The position numbers and the translations under genes were made by a program. Below the pieces are notes generated by a model that was not told the DNA's origin, made no database searches, and saw nothing but the letters and a program-made list of their open reading frames with translations. A DNA stretch of 64,000 bases. It comes from Burkholderia savannae. Its GTDB lineage: Bacteria > Pseudomonadota > Gammaproteobacteria > Burkholderiales > Burkholderiaceae. Shown here piece after piece: positions 63,896 through 64,000 of this stretch; the stretch's first letter is position 1; each line of letters begins with the position of its first letter. The DNA lies in the NCBI RefSeq assembly GCF_001524445.2, contig NZ_CP013418.1, positions 434,001 through 498,000 of the forward strand. Reading direction: 5' to 3'.

Positions 63896-64000
63896 GGCGA
63901 AACCTCCGGAGTGGATGCGCTTGGATGAGGGACGATCGGCGGTCGGCTGAAGCGGCGGACGAGCAGCCCATCCGCCGGAGCGGCCGCACCGGCCGGATCG

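Overview
The window looks like a stretch of a Burkholderia chromosome, most likely from the B. pseudomallei group (pseudomallei, thailandensis, mallei) and probably the second chromosome. The basis is very high GC, a gene set rich in catabolism, transport and regulation without core housekeeping operons, and an unusually dense load of short tandem repeats (5 to 14 bp units), which is typical of that group. The species call is inference. I see no tRNA, rRNA, CRISPR array or intact insertion sequence.

Layout. 0.1-4.1 kb: cytochrome b561, a 45-residue lipoprotein, a persulfide-type ArsR repressor with two YeeE/YedE membrane half-proteins, a GNAT acetyltransferase, a DUF3079 protein, and a 90-residue protein behind a near-consensus LexA box. 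4.4-12.1 kb: tyrosinase with a DUF2182 membrane protein, a methyltransferase, a di-haem peroxidase and a metallophosphoesterase. 12.1-17.7 kb: an amidohydrolase, two MFS transporters and a GntR regulator (a small catabolic island), then a HAD phosphatase. 18-22.1 kb: a NYN-LOTUS RNA-binding/nuclease-like protein, then the divergent Lrp-type regulator and ACC deaminase (acdS) pair. 22.2-23.8 kb: a candidate type III effector gene. 23.9-32.1 kb: a complete dipeptide ABC transporter operon with an M20 peptidase and a divergent LysR regulator. 32.3-40 kb: an RMF-like small protein, a VC0807-type membrane protein, a phospholipase C/acid phosphatase, a small non-autonomous IS5-type element, a serine hydrolase and a BCCT transporter.

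40.2-50.5 kb is one co-directional block: RpiR regulator, isoaspartyl peptidase, glutathione/peptide transporter GsiABCD, DmpA-type aminopeptidase and M55 D-aminopeptidase. Overlapping start/stop codons join most of it. Together these genes look like an import and hydrolysis pathway for peptides with unusual bonds (isoaspartyl, beta or D residues). 50.5-52 kb holds two lower-GC paralogues of unknown family. 52.5-55 kb has pcaHG with a divergent PcaQ. 55-64 kb has two proteins with nuclease-like D...QxK motifs, a diguanylate cyclase, an O-methyltransferase, a 295-bp element able to fold as a three-way junction, DAHP synthase, a YciI-like protein, a deletion scar joining a truncated permease to a truncated reductase, and a small beta-rich protein.

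The strongest lead for something undescribed is the gene at 22771-23754. It encodes a permuted papain-fold (NlpC/P60-like) protein with a Ser/Gln/Gly-rich N-terminus. It lies behind a PIP/hrpII-type promoter (TTCGC-N15-TTCGC, then TACATT 31 bp downstream). Next in interest are the LexA-controlled 90-residue protein, the 295-bp structured element and the low-GC paralogue pair.
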